Positions 11,164 to 23,900 of a stretch of 64,000 nt of DNA are shown here, one piece after another. The stretch is from Lasiodiplodia sp. COLG20 (taxonomy: Eukaryota; Ascomycota; Dothideomycetes; Botryosphaeriales; Botryosphaeriaceae), in NCBI GenBank assembly GCA_009801085.1, contig VNWV01000003.1, forward strand, positions 3,100,001-3,164,000, written 5' to 3'. Every line of letters begins with the position of its first letter. Positions within the stretch are counted from its first letter, which is position 1. Both the position numbers and the translations under genes were made by a program. The notes under the pieces are model-generated. The model did not search any database. It worked only from the letters and a program-made list of their open reading frames with translations, and was not told the origin of the DNA.

Positions 11164-11635
11164 GGGTTTGAGAACTGTGGTCATACCCTGGCAGGCCTAT
11201 TGTCAGCGATAAGAGGGTAAGGTGGTGATTACAGTATCACCGTCACATGATTCGGCTTAGGTTTCGGGAATGCTGGCGCTGGATACCCCGGATGGTTTTA
11301 CGGATGTTACCATGCACCTCTTGTGGTGCTTATCGGATGGGCAAGACCGTTCAACAAGTGCGAGCGGAACTCAGTATACAGGTCAAATAGAAATGGAATT
11401 CGAGCTTGTTAACTCGAAGATACTTTGAGCTATGGCTTCTCACACAGTCACAACATCAAGCCCATGGTGACTTAGCTGCTCAGTTGGCATGAAGCAAAAT
11501 TGGATATGCCAGCCATAATCGTCATACATGATTGTCTACAGGTGCGCTCTAGCGCTAAATACAGTGAGGTTGCCTTATCGCGTTACCGACGTTTTATCAT
11601 CAACATTTACATGAAGCTCATACAATGTAAAAGCA
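11164..11635. other. Intergenic between convergent genes
   Basis: Shared 3' flanks of the Arg/Ser-repeat protein gene (+) and the proton channel gene (-). Nothing recognisable. Confidence 0.5.
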
Positions 11636-12369
11636 CTAGTCGACTCTCAGCTTTCTCACTTCTTCCCTGAGTTCGGCATTCTCGTGCTCAAGAGTCTCAA
11701 TCTGCTCTTTCAGGCGTTCCAGTTGCTCCTTTGCACCAGCGGTGAGCTCTTCGATGATCTTGAAGACACGCCACAAACGAAGAACGATAACGAGGGTGGC
11801 GACTTCTTCAAGCGGGCCGCGAAGTAGTAGGTCTACTATGAACGACGCGATGATGACAACAGCATCGAGGCAGTGGAATTTGGAGTTGAAGTAACTGTGA
11901 CGAAAAGCGAAGGTAAGCAATTGACATGCATGGACCAAGATAGGTTCCAACGTACGAAAGACCGAAAGCCCAGATGGAAGCAAGCAATTCTGCCATGAAG
12001 AGACACGAGAAGACCAGACTGACGATGCCAAGAGCCTCGAGAGCGTCGTTCCAGCCGGTGTTCGCCTTGTGGCTTTCGCACACAAAAAGCTGGATGACAA
12101 AGTCTAGTAAAAAGCGGGTTAGTGGGTTGCCCGGAGGATTTGATGGGACCGAGCCTACCTATGAAGATACAGGCCACGTCGGCAGCAACCAGCGCCAAGA
12201 CAGCATAGTGTCCTGTTTTGGAAGTCAAAAAGCGCTGAGTCTGGCGGCGGCTCTTGTCGATGGAAGAATCGGTTGATGGCGAGATCAAGCCATACAGGTT
12301 CTGGTCGGCGAACGAGCTGAACGTGCGTCTGCTTCCGAGAAGCGGCTGCGTCTGGGCTTCTTCATCCAT
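11636..12369 (-). CDS. Voltage-gated proton channel (Hv1-like)
   Basis: Three exons, 12159-12369, 11956-12103 and 11636-11894, give 205 residues. This is a stand-alone voltage-sensor-domain protein with four membrane spans and no pore domain. S1 is roughly residues 54-78 (VLALVAADVACIFIDFVIQLF, with Asp64 in the place of the selectivity Asp of human Hv1). S2 (SLVFSCLFMAELLASIWAF) and S3 (FHCLDAVVIIASFIVDLLL, with the S3 Asp) follow. S4 is VIVLRLWRVFKIIEE, with Arg159, Arg162 and Lys165. A C-terminal Leu/Glu-rich heptad coil (residues ~172-202) should drive dimerisation, as in animal Hv1. The expected role is proton efflux across the plasma membrane on depolarisation. Unusual: the third S4 charge is Lys where human Hv1 has Arg. 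It is divergent from PAB2. Confidence 0.9.
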
Positions 12370-12845
12370 GGCGGTGAAGGGCTCTAATGCCGTGGCAAAG
12401 ATGTCGGATGAGGTCTTGGCACCGGGAATTTTCGGCGGTTGAATGGAACAGCACTGTTGGGAGCAAGAGAAAATTCAGCGTCGCAGTGCCAGCGAGTGAT
12501 GATAAAGAGCGGTGGCCCGCGTTGGTGTTGAGGCGGACCAGGTGTTCGCATGTGCGCTAACACGGCTAGCGCCCAGACGAGCGGGTCGGTCCCGGCGGGC
12601 CCAAGCTTTCGACGCGACTTCCCAATTCCACCCCAGACGCCGCGCCCGTCCCCCAGAGCTGCCTGCCTACCTCCAACATCTCTTCTTCCGCGCAGCTGCC
12701 GTCCACTCGCACCCACCCACCCCGCGCGCCCAACCTGAGTGTGCACCCTTCTCCCTGCTCCTTCACCTGACGTGAGTTGTGCCTTCTGCCCACTCGTTTA
12801 TTTACTCCAACAGCCTCAACGCCTTGCGCCTGCTCGCCGCTAACG
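12370..12845. promoter_or_regulatory. Shared divergent promoter region proton channel / PAB2
   Basis: This 476 bp interval lies between two divergent starts. The right half is C-rich on the plus strand (CCACTCGCACCCACCCACCCCGCG near 12700). No clear TATA box. Confidence 0.4.
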
Positions 12846-13954
12846 ATGACGCCAGATCAGGTCGCCGAGTACCTTAAGAAGCAATCCACCTACGAGGCAC
12901 CTTCACCCAGAATGGCCGACAACGAACCCACCCGCGAGGAGGAGCCCCGTCCTGACCTCCACGATGACGACAACAACGATGAGGTTAGACCTTCCCGAAT
13001 GCGCGCCACCGCGCCGCCGTCTCCTACCCTTGGCCTTGCCCTCCGAAGCAGCCGGTCCTTGCGCATGCACACGCCGCTGAAGACACCGCCATGCTGATTC
13101 CACTCACAGGAGGAGATCACCGCCATGAAGAAGCGCGTCCAGGAAATGGAGGCTGAGGCTGCCAAGCTTCGCGAGATGCAGGCCTCCCTCGACTCCCAGA
13201 CCGAGACTCTTCGCGAGAACAAGGAGGACATCGACGCTCGCAGCGTCTTTGTCGGAAACGTTGACTACGGCGCCTCTCCCGAAGAGATCCAGGCTCACTT
13301 CCAGAGCTGTGGATCTATCAACCGCGTCACCATCCTGCTGGACAAGTTCACTGGACATCCCAAGGGGTTAGTTATACCAAGAGTTGGATTTTCTTGAATT
13401 GCCCGTGCCGATGGAAGTCTTGCGCAATTCCATAGAGCATTCCACGTCTCGCCGCGCTAGATCTTCTAGCTCACGCCAGCTCACCTCACTGTGACATCTT
13501 TGCCCTTCAAGACATCCTCGCTACCTGGCAAGAGCTGCGCAGCAAGAGACGGACGCTGACGGGGCGTATGCAGGTACGCGTATGTCGAGTTCACTGAGCC
13601 TAGTCTCGTCGCTCAGGCCCTCGTCCTCAACGAGAGCGTTTTCCGCGGCCGCAACATCAAGGTAAGTCATCATTTTGCCGTCATAATCCGACAGTCTAAC
13701 AAGATCCAGGTCGTTCCCAAGCGTACCAATCTGCCTGGCTTGTCCCGTGGTCGCGGTCGCGGTGGACCTCCCCGTGGCGGCCGCGGCGGTTGGGGTGGAC
13801 GTGGTGGCTATGGCCCTCCTCCCCCTCGTGGCGGGTGAGTTAACACTAAACCGAATAACTCCCAACGAAAGCATAGTTAGATACTGATAAAGTCTTCACT
13901 ACTAGTTACCGAGGCGGTTACCGTGGTCGTGGGAGAGGGTACTCGCCCTACTGA
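12846..13954 (+). CDS. PAB2: Nuclear poly(A)-binding protein, Pab2/PABPN1 type
   Basis: Five exons, 12846-12983, 13110-13366, 13574-13661, 13710-13834, 13906-13954, encode 218 residues. Layout matches fission yeast Pab2 and PABPN1: an acidic N-terminus, a coiled coil ([20 protein letters not shown]), one RRM, and an Arg/Gly-rich tail. In the RRM, RNP2 is SVFVGNVDY and RNP1 is KGYAYVEF; the latter is created only by splicing GG (13366) to GTAC (13574). The tail has several RGR/RGG-type methylation sites ([21 protein letters not shown]). It binds poly(A) tails in the nucleus and acts in polyadenylation and exosome-linked RNA turnover. Start could instead be ATG 12912 ([10 protein letters not shown]). 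Intron 2 is long for this window (207 nt) and contains early stops if retained. Confidence 0.92.
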
Positions 13955-15808
13955 GTTGTTTCTTGCAGAAGCCGTTTCTAGCGTCCATGCAGGACCGGCT
14001 CTTCTTGGTTACTCTTAACGAACAGCTTCTCCGAGATGCAACCCAGGGAGGGTGCATACATCGGCTCACTCAAACGACGCGCGGACGACACGCACATTCG
14101 GTAAATGGGTAGCAAACACAGATAACTCAAGGATTGGGAAGGGTTGCATAAAGTCGAAGAAGAAACATCAGAGAGGGCCCATCATTTTGGTCTTCATTAC
14201 GGTACCAAAAGTCTTGGGGACATATAGTCTGCTTGAGCTTCTTGAGTTGATTGAAGATCAAGAAGGCGCAAGGCCGTTCGGCCACGCGATCATCTTGCAG
14301 TGAAAAAGAAAGAAACTATGCAGGAGGTGGTCTCACTTCAGGTGTTCTTGGTCCCTTTTCGAAAGAACTGAGGGTAGTAGCACCATTCGGGAGCCTCTAC
14401 TCTCTTTGTTTTCGTTTTCGTTTTCTTTTCGTTCCTTACAATTTTCTGTTTTCTTTCTCTTTCTTTCCTTCTTACCCGCTTCGGGGACATTAATACCCCT
14501 CTCATTTCCCTCGAAAACAAGAAAAAAGAAGGCACTATCACACATCTTACATCACCCGCAACAAGAGAAGAAAAGAAAAATTGCTGTGGAGCGAGAAAGA
14601 TTGGCTCGCGGTGCAAGAAGAAAACATTTAACACGAAAGGTGCAGCTGGTTAAAAAAAATTTTGAGCAGGTAAGCGCGAGCATGGTTCTAGCGGACAGCA
14701 GCATCTTGAACACCCGAAAAGGTAAGTGTGTTTCCACCAAATGAAGGACAGCATGACGCAAGATAATCCTCACGCGAACTGCTACTTTCGCCGCCCTACC
14801 TAGGTTGTGGACTTGAGGATTCTCAACACTTAGAAGCTAATTTTGGGACGTGCACTACTAATGCTTGGTTCTCACGCGGACACCGGCCGAGCTATAGGCC
14901 CCTAATGGGTTGTTGAGGGATTGTGGGTAATGCTGGAAGGGGTGGTGGGGGAATAGGCACGTCGTGGGTGATCTTTGTAGGCTTGGCATCATTCAGGTCT
15001 TGCCATGTAGTGCGCAATGCGCAGGAACCTGGTCTTTGTGACATGCCGCGCGGTCTTCGCCCAGAAGAGTCTAAGAAGAGAGGATGAAAGAAGATACCAG
15101 TGGCGCCAGAACGGACAGCTGAGCGTTGTGTTGTTTGGTTGACGTTTATAACCGATTTCCATGCATGCCTGTTGACTCGAATCGATAAGAGCATCTTCTT
15201 TGACCAGATAGCGGCGTTCGTTCCGGGTCAGGGGTGCTCTTTCCGTCCGCTGAGACTAGGCGTACCTATTTGCTTTTCGACGGCACTAGTTTCCGAGGCG
15301 AGCGGCAGCTTTGGTTTAGATGGATGACGGAAGCGCAGCTGGACAGGCTATTGTGACCTCTCGCATTTATGTTGTAGGATCACTTTGCATGTTGATATCT
15401 TGTGGCACAGATGACGCAAAGGCGTATGTAATTGCGCGTCATGATTCACGCGCCTGCATGAATGCATTCTTCATCCGAGTCTCTTTTCTGTAGTACAAAA
15501 AAGCAGGAAATCGGAAAAGGGAGAGCGATGTATAGGGAAGCATTCGCAGACACAAAATGAAAGAAAAGGAAGAGAGCAAGATATCTCCTCTCCAAACTCC
15601 GGGTATACATGACAAACGTGAGGTAGGCAGCAGCTGCTGCTGTAGCAGGAAAAGAAAGGACGACGAGATACAGACGAAGACCAGACCTCTCCAGGGGGTT
15701 CACCGAACCCCAGATGATGCTATGGGGTGTTTGTTACAGCAGAGTCCATCAAGGAAGGACGAACGAGGATGCAAGGAAAAGTCTAAGAAGTAAGAACGAC
15801 AAGGGCGT
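13955..15808. other. Intergenic between convergent PAB2 and PEP12
   Basis: This 1.85 kb interval holds both 3' flanks. A polypyrimidine-rich stretch (TTTTCGTTTTC-like, 14402-14475) and A-rich patches (14518-14582) stand out. No coding frame with protein-like character and no tRNA or rRNA signature was found. Confidence 0.5.
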
Positions 15809-16771
15809 TTAACCCAAGACGACGGCCAAGATGATGATAGTCAGTACGACAGCGAGGATGAGCAGCAGGCAGCAGGCCTTGTTGCGGGCGGCCTTCTGGT
15901 GCCTGCTGGCTGCGGTGAGTTCGACATGGGCGCCGCGGGTGTCGGTGCGCACGCCCTCGACGTTCTCGCTGATAATATCGAGCTGCTCGCCCTGCTCATG
16001 CACCATGTGGGCGACGTCACGGAACAGCTCGTTCAGCTCGCCAACCGACTGCTCGATGTTGCGGATCTCGGACTCGCGCTCGATGATGAGAGATTCCTGG
16101 AAATCGACCTCATCCTGCGACGCGAGGCGCAGCTGCTCCTGCTCTTGGAGTTGCTGTTGTTGGTGGGATTGATGCTGCGCGCCGCCGGGGCTGGTAGCGT
16201 TCTCATCAAGGGCGGCACGCGCGGCGGCGGCGGAGCTGCGCTCTTTTTCGATGGCGCGACGTTGTAGAACTTGGAATTCGGTGAGGGACGCTTTGAATTC
16301 CCTGTTCAGTTTCCCCTGGGTGAATTTTTGGGATGGCTAGCGAGAAATATGTTAGTGTTTGATCTACGCAAAACGTCTGGTGCCGGAGAATCTATTAAAA
16401 GAAACACAAGAGAACTCCATGTCCCCTTTTATTGCTGCAGCAAGAGGAGACACTGCGCTGCTGTGTTCACGTACCCCGAGATCAGGCCATTGCTGAACCT
16501 TCTTCAGACCCTCGCCGACTTCCTTGAACCCAGAACTCGTCTCTTCAATCAGGTCGCGGACCCGCTCGCGGACCCGTTCCGTCTCGCGCTTGGTGCCCAG
16601 GAGTGCGATCTGGTTGGAAAGGCGGGTGACGTTCGAGGTCAAGCTGAACAGCTGGTCGGAAAGCTGGGTGGTGAAGCGCTTGAACTCTGGGTCGTCGGCA
16701 TACTCGGGATCGTCCTGCCGCCGCCAGGTCGTTGGCTGAGATTCCAGCCGGGACGAGTCGTCGAAGGACAT
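15809..16771 (-). CDS. PEP12: Endosomal syntaxin (PEP12-like Qa-SNARE)
   Basis: Two exons, 16475-16771 and 15809-16336 (138 nt intron, GTACGT...GCTAG, phase 0), encode 274 residues, close to yeast Pep12 (288). A three-helix N-terminal region (FKRFTTQLSDQLFSLTSNVT...) is followed by a linker (SQKFTQGKLNREFKASLTEFQ) that is a syntaxin-7/12/Pep12 hallmark. Next is a SNARE motif (IERESEIRNIEQSVGELNEL...) with the central zero-layer Gln in HMVHEQG, so it is a Qa-SNARE. A C-terminal anchor (LLLILAVVLTIIILAVVLG) ends the protein with no luminal tail. It should act in Golgi-to-late-endosome/vacuole fusion. The linker spans the splice junction, which confirms it. It shares a 418 bp divergent promoter region with NDC1. 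Confidence 0.92.
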
Positions 16772-17189
16772 GGTCGGGTGGGGTATGAGATGCGCTGGGC
16801 GGTCGTGATACGGGCCAAGCGGAGGCAGGCGGGGTATATATCGACGTGGAATGCGGGTGCCTGGCGGTGGTGGTGGTTGGTTATCGGCGGTGATGCGGCG
16901 GTCGGAGGACGCAGCTGCCGGTCGGCAGATGACATCGTCCTGGGTGGCCCCTGCGCAGGCGCCTTCTTGGCAAGTGTTTTGCTTTCCCGCGCGAAAGTCA
17001 ACACCAGCCCGAGCTTCTGCACGCGCTCATCTGAGCTGCCACCATCCACCTCCAACCCGCGCCGCTCCATTCGCTTCCGCCGAGTCTGTGCCGTGTCATG
17101 GACTGATCCCGACCCTCGCTCCTTTCCATCGCCCAATCTCGCCCTTCGTAAACCGAACTCGTCGAGTAGCAAGCAACAACACTGGCATC
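16772..17189. promoter_or_regulatory. Shared divergent promoter region PEP12 / NDC1
   Basis: This 418 bp interval lies between divergent starts. A TATATA sequence (GGGTATATATCG, near 16832-16843) sits about 65 bp upstream of the PEP12 start. No other element recognised. Confidence 0.4.
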
Positions 17190-19283
17190 ATGGCGGCGAA
17201 GGCGCGTCCTTATCGGGGGTTCATGTCACCCTTCTTGCATCGCCAGTTTGGCTATGTGATGGGGCTGACGCTGGCCATCTGCTACGCCTATGCGCTATGG
17301 CAAGGCCAATTCAATAGCTGTGCGTCTCCGTTCGAGCAACCGCAAAATGCCTAGCTAATAACATGTTTCACAGGGATCTGGGTGTGGTTCTTCGCTGGTA
17401 TCCGCGCGTTATTTCTTTTCATCGGCTTCTTGTTCACTCTGTGTCTTACCATGGCACACACCCATTGTGAGCCCCGCCCCATCGTCTGGCTCTCACATAA
17501 GGCTAACCATTGCATAGCTGGCGAGCGAACAAACCCCTCCGAACTGCAAACCTTCACCCAATACCTCTACAGCTTCTCTACACTCAGCACGTTCGTATGC
17601 TATGCCGGCTCTGCATACTGGTTTGCCATGGTCTACATCCTCTCGCAACCCGAGAAATCTAATCTGGGCATAGTCGACCCGGGGAAGTGAGTGGATGCGC
17701 AACGGATGCAGCAGGAATAACTGCTAACGATGGATGTGCAGGACTTATGAAAGATCGAGGATGAACGAGCGCCCACTTTACCTCTATACCATGTTCCTGC
17801 AGCTCGCTGCCGTTCAGGCCGTCTTCCATCTCTACAGAGACTACGGTCGCCTCCGCCTCCCTTTCAATAATCCTGCCTCAGCAGAAGGCGTGCCATCCCG
17901 CTCGCGCCAAGTCGCTCTCAAGAAGAGTCTTCTTCCTATACTCCACGACTCCATCTCCCGCGTCGGCCTCTTCCTCATCTTCGGAAATGTCACGTACTTC
18001 CTCTTTTTTAGACGTCTGGTTTGGAGCATCGGTTATCCTTTCGCCAAGGTTCGCGATAGCACCATCTTGGGCAACAAGCCGCGCCCGGGATTCAACCCAT
18101 TCGAGCTCACCGGTCGTCTGGCCGTCGAGGGTATTATGTTGACCTACCTCTGGGAGTTTGCAACCACGGCCATGACCATCTACTTGTCCAAAGAGCCCGT
18201 CAAGAAGGATGCGGAACACAAGCCCATGCCAATCACCAACGACTCGAAGGATCCAAATGGCAGCTTGCTCTCCGGTCTCAGGGCCAAGAAGGACTTGCTC
18301 AGGGTAAGTAACGCGGACTTTCAGACCACCAGGCTATTTCTGACACCCATTCGTAGACATATGCATTCTGGGAGCTTGCTATTATATCCCAGCGCTTCCC
18401 AGATCGCCGTGCTGCCATATACAAGGAGATTGATACTAAAACGTTCAAAGCCGTTCTCGAAGCGTGCTTGGCTGAGATCACAGCAGTCAAAGAACGTATC
18501 GAAGCTGTCAGCGCTCCTCCGCCACCGCCTCCGCCAACGGAGGTGGAGATGGCACAGCAGCGCCTCCAGCACGGCTACGCTCACAGGCCTCTTATCGCCG
18601 AACCCCTCAAGGCCGACGATATCTTCGCACCCGTCGATGCACCTGTAGGACGCGCAGCGAAAGAATTCCGCCGCGCCAAAGACTTCGCTAAGGCTCAAGG
18701 AAAGCACCCGGGCCCCCACCCGTTCGCGCCGATTGTGCAGGAGGAGATCCCCCGTCTGATCGAGAACACGACACAGAAGCTGCCGCAGGCGAGCGCGGTC
18801 CAAGCGTCGCTGCAGCAGCTGCTGCGCTCTCCCTTCGGCGCACCCTTCCGCCAGACATTTGCGCGCCGCGCCGCCGTCATCGCGCTCGGCTCGCCACACA
18901 GTCGCGCCACGACCGTGGTGAACGCGGTGACGGCTCTTACGCAGTTGGCACTGCGCAGTATCAAGGAAGACGTTTACGGCGTCGTCAACCGCGATGTCGT
19001 CGTCATCATCCGTACCTTCATCGCCGTCTTGACGGCGCTCGACAGCTTTGTCAAGACTGGTCTGGATGTGCACTGGAGTGATGTCGCGTATGATGAGAAG
19101 GAGAGCAGAAGGTACAAGAACATGGGCGAGGTGGGCGAGGTGGTGGCCGCACTGCGAACGGGCTTGAAGGAGGTGTTGGGGCAGTTTGAGATGTACCTGA
19201 GGGGGATGGAGATGAGCGAGAAGGAGTTGCGGGAGGCGAAGGAATTATTGGCGGCGGTGAAGGTGGGAGCGGATGATCAATAA
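17190..19283 (+). CDS. NDC1: Nuclear pore membrane nucleoporin NDC1
   Basis: Five exons, 17190-17319, 17374-17466, 17518-17686, 17742-18303 and 18357-19283, give 626 residues (yeast Ndc1 is 655). The N-terminal third has about six membrane spans: YVMGLTLAICYAYALW, FFAGIRALFLFIGFLFTLCL, the FSTLSTFVCYAGSAYWFAMVYIL region, LYLYTMFLQLAAVQAVFHLY, VGLFLIFGNVTYFLFF and the GIMLTYLWEFATTAMTIYL segment. The cytoplasmic C-terminal domain begins with TYAFWELAIISQRFPDRRAAIY, a conserved Ndc1 block placed directly at the exon 4/5 junction. A run of eight prolines follows near residue 365. Ndc1 anchors the nuclear pore complex and, in fungi, the spindle pole body in the nuclear envelope. All four introns are 51-55 nt. 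Confidence 0.9.
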
Positions 19284-20936
19284 GGATGAAAGTAAGGGAG
19301 GTTGCGAAAAAATTAGCGGGCTTACGAATGGGGATGATAGTTTGCTGAGAGGTAAGGTAGAGATGAGGGCTTTTTGTCTAGTCACCTTGCTCCCAGCATT
19401 CCTTTGCATTAACCAGGATTCGGGTCGGTTGGGTTAGGAATCCATACTACTGTTAAATATGAGCGAGGCGTTGGTGAGCTGTGTTGATTCGAGGCGATGT
19501 TGCTGTGGCAGCAACTTCGTCTATCGCTAGTGTTGTTATCTACAAAAGGGTGGAATCGAGGGCTTGGGAGCGAAAGTTGAGGCCCATTGAGTTTGCCTAC
19601 TATCACGGACATAAGATGTATACACTGCACATGCCAAATGAACTCTCGTTTAGGAGCTCATGCGAGTAGGGGTTATTTGGTAGTAAATTCAATCGGCTCA
19701 AAAGATGCGGTTGGTGTAATATTTATGCACTCAAGAAACCAGCTCAGGCATTCAGTGGCTGATACGGCCAGACGATGAACCACTCGAGCACCCCTTCAAC
19801 CACGAGTAAACCTCGCTTGAACTAGTATAAAAGGCTGTTTACGACCTAACGCTTGGCTATCAGCAGCAATTGGCCAATCGTTACATCATGGGCACACCAT
19901 GCACACAAACTGGGTGTTTTTCTCTTCAGCTCTGACGGGACACATATTCTACCCATTTCCCCTTTGTGACCCTTATTTATTGCCATTCCTGAGAAACGGC
20001 GGAGTAAGCCACGACTTCCAGAACTCATCATTATCTCGTCATTATAGACTGCACCAGCATCTCTTGATGACGAGCTAGTTCATTCTCTCAAGCCCATGAA
20101 CTTAGTGTCTGGACTTCCCGCTTAGACTAAAGTCATTTATGAAACCGAGTACTTCGAGCCTCGAGCAGCGATGGCAAAAAAAAAAAAAAGTATGATGGAC
20201 CCATATGCTGGATTTGTGGTGGATTTCTGATTGGCGCATAGTATGTTTCACTTGTCCCTACAAATCTACCACGGGAAGAAAACAGAGACCGAGAAGCGGG
20301 AACTGCTTTTTAAAGCTTGACCAGCGCGGTCGTCTATCCAGGTCAGCTGACCGCAAGTCTCCAGAATATGTGCATTCTCACGTCAGGTGAGGGCTGGCCA
20401 TTGGCCTCACAGAAGCCACTCACTTCGCAAGACTTAGTATGTGAATCAGAACTTAAGCCACTGAAGAACAAGCGCATGCCCAAGGCACTCCTCGTCATTC
20501 TCCCCTCACCCTTTCACTTGCGCCTCCTCTCACTCTTCCAAAAAGAAAATTCTGTTTCCGACTCAACTTCGTAGGAGGTATATAGCGAGGAAAGAAAAAC
20601 AAAGTCCAATGTATGCCGGATGGAAGCTGCTACCTATGCCTTGAAACCGGACCGCATTCTGCACCAGAGAGGAAGAAAAGAGAAAAAGTAGGTATGAAGA
20701 TGACACCGTAAATCATGCCCCTGAGTGCCAAATGCCACGCTATGCCATGCCCATGCTATGCCGCAAGAAGACGGTGTGTGGCTCCCAGTGATTAAACCCG
20801 ACATACTCAAAAACGCCGTTAAGTGAGGGGATACCAAAGCTGTGCATCCGTCTGCCCCCATATTATGTTCATGCTGTTTCCCATGGTGTCACTGCAGCCA
20901 GTGCCTTTTCTTTCCCTCCCGCTACCAATGCATTCA
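19284..20936. other. Intergenic between convergent genes
   Basis: This 1.65 kb interval has lower GC than its flanks and an A13 tract at 20176-20188. No gene, RNA or repeat family recognised; short open frames on both strands look random. Confidence 0.5.
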
Positions 20937-23900
20937 TCACTTCAGCTCCCCAGGAACATTCCTCCCCACTTTGAAGATCTTCTTCGCGCGAGGCATCCTC
21001 CCATCTAGCCCCATCGTCCCATCTCGAAACGCCAGACGGCCCTCATACAGAGTCGGCACGAAATTGGGTGGCAAGCCTAAAAGCTCCTCCAGCGTGTCGA
21101 ACATCTCCGGCTTCTCCGAATCCAAATCATCGATTTCGCCATTCGATGCTTCTCCGATGCCAGCCGGTGTCCCTCCTACCGTCGTGGCCTGCGTCGGCGC
21201 ATCCGGCATATCCGTGTCATTGAAGTCGGAGTTCCACGTATCGTCGACGTGAAGATTCAAACGAGCACCATTTACCCTCGCTGTCTTGGCGGGACCAACA
21301 TTGCTATACCCGCTCCCTGGACGGTTGGGTGGAGGGGCCTTGTATCCCTTGGGCTCAGGGCGGTCGACCTCGATGTACAAGGCATTGGGCGGCCGATCGC
21401 GTCGTGCGTATGCAAGGTTCTTTGAGAAGCGCGCCTTGCGGCTCGGACGGGCTTTGATCTCCGCGATCTTCGCCTCGCGATCCCAAAGATCGTTGGTCGG
21501 GTCGTACTCTGGTGCTGCAGCCCAAAGGTCTCTGGTGTCGTGTTTTGCGTTATCTCGGTCCATTTGGATGATAGCACGGATTGCCGCTTGCTCTTCGGGC
21601 GTGACTTCTGTCTTTTGCCTCTTCGCAGGCCTTTCGGTGATGGGCGTGGGGGCGCTCCGGCGCCCTTGTGATTTCTGGTCTGCCATCCTGTGCTCTCGCT
21701 CGTCTGCTGTTTCCGCCATTGGTCCATCCGTGGGTGATGGTGTGAAAAGCTGTCGCTCTAAGTCGGAGTTCCGGACCGAGTCTGGCTCAGATTGGCCGAT
21801 GGAGATGCCAGTACGAGGTGATTCTGGTGATGCACTGGATCCAGCCTTGCGAGAAAACACGAGATGTGAGGAGCTCAAAGAGTTTGAGGGTGACTGTTGC
21901 CTAGGTATCTCATCCGGATCCATGGTGAGCTTGGTTCGCAGGGCGACCTCGGTCTTGGTAGCGTCGTCGTGGTTTTGAAGATTGTCAATCTGGTGTGAAG
22001 GACCGGATGGGCTCTCTTCTAACCGATCCAAGGCAGGTGCAGTATCCTCAGCTCCACTGTCTTCCTCGTCCATGGAGTGAGAACCAAATGCAATGCCAGT
22101 TTTTGGACCGCGACCCTCCTTTAAGTAGAGCCGCCATTTGTCGGTGTCTAGATCGAAGAACAGGGTCGGGATGATCTGGTGCTTGGCATCCTCGGCATCG
22201 ATCTTTTCTTGCTCAGCGACGAAGTCTGAGGTGAGGATGTCCCAGACAGTGGCTGGCACATAGATGCCAGGCCTTTCATCCTTTGGCCAGAGTGATTTGA
22301 CCTGTCGGCACTTCCACCAATCCGCAGCCTCTTTCGTGAGAAACCATTGCACGAGGATAGCGTAGCCGGGTCCGTCGCGCCGTTGTCTAATTTCCTCAAT
22401 TTGGGCCATGGTATGTACCAGGGGTTTATGAGTATAATCAGCGAATCTGAAGCGATTGGGAAGAGGAGCCTTGATAAAGTCTCCAACGTAAAACCTCAGG
22501 TCGTGTTTTCTGAAGGATTGGACTTCAGCAAGCTGTGTCCACCTCTCAATCGGGATATCTTTAAACCCAGCAACGATGTCACGCCCATCAGCATCGTACG
22601 CGACTCTGTGCCGCTTAATGAACATGGGTGTCTCCTCTGCGTGCGTGGATGATTTCGAGCCCTCCTTCTGCGCATGCGCTTGCTTTGAAACGGACGTGTT
22701 GGCCGTGGCACGAGCACCTTTCGCTGCATCATGGAACTCTTTGCGGCGTTGCGTCGAGCTACTGCGCCCGGCTGGCAACGTCTTTTTGTGCAGCTTTTCT
22801 CGCTCGGTTTCGAGGTTTGCTTTGAACTCAAGCACCCAGTCGGGTGAGATTTTCCAGCGCGAGAGGTGTCTGGCACCTTCCATGATGGGCTCAGCCTTGG
22901 GGAACTTCACCTTCTGCTGGCTTAGGGTGGCGGCTATGCTGCTTCTCTGGGTGGTATTGTTGATGTCGTAATTTTCGACGTTGTTCGCAATCCACTGATG
23001 GACTTGAGCGGCAGTCATGCGATGATCGCTCGCTTCCGCCAGGGCAAATCCTATCAGGTCTGGCCAGCTGAAACATCCGGGCAATTTGGCAGAAGGCTCG
23101 GTGGCATTGGCGACTTTGCGGCCGACGTTCGGCCGCTCCCCTGACACTGCATCGCTGCGACTATCTCTTGCACCTTGGGATCCGATGGCAGAAAGTGCAT
23201 TGTCGGATTCCATGCCCGCGTCGTCGTCATTGTTGATGGTTTTGTTGACAGGAGACCACGATCGGCGCCGCTCTAATCCGTTCGCCTCGGCGCTCGGGCC
23301 TCGCGGCACCGTCTCCGGCGTCGCTGCATCCTCCTGTCTCTCGACTTCTCTAGGTGATGCTATGCTCTCATAACCACGTTCAGGAGTATCGGTCATTTCT
23401 CGACTACAGCCCGCAGACTCGCTCTCTGCAATGGACTGCAGCGACGATAAATCATCAGCCAGCGCCGGCTGTCTGCTAACATCGGCCTCGAGATCTCTCT
23501 GCGGTTCCTTGGCAAGTGAATGCTCGCTCTTAAACTGAGGAGCTTTAGCAACTTGGGACGCTGATTTCGTTGGCGAGGCAACACCATTCGCATGGTACTT
23601 CTCCGGCTGTAACCTCCGCCGCCAAATTTCTTCGGCCGTCACAGACGACGGAGCAACGGGGCCGTCATCTTCTTCGCCTACTTGTTCCTTTTTGCAACGG
23701 GCGCTTGTGGAAGTGTCAGCTTTGTTTGGCCTCAAATCGATGGAAGAGATCAACTGACCATGTCGCCTCCTCTGCAATTCCTAGCTTGGAGAACAATGTC
23801 TTTCCACACATACTACACCGTGATCGAGAATTGCGTTTCTTGTCTTTTGGAGATTTTGGCGCTTCTGGACTACCCTCAATAAGCTCTTCGGGGCCCTTGC

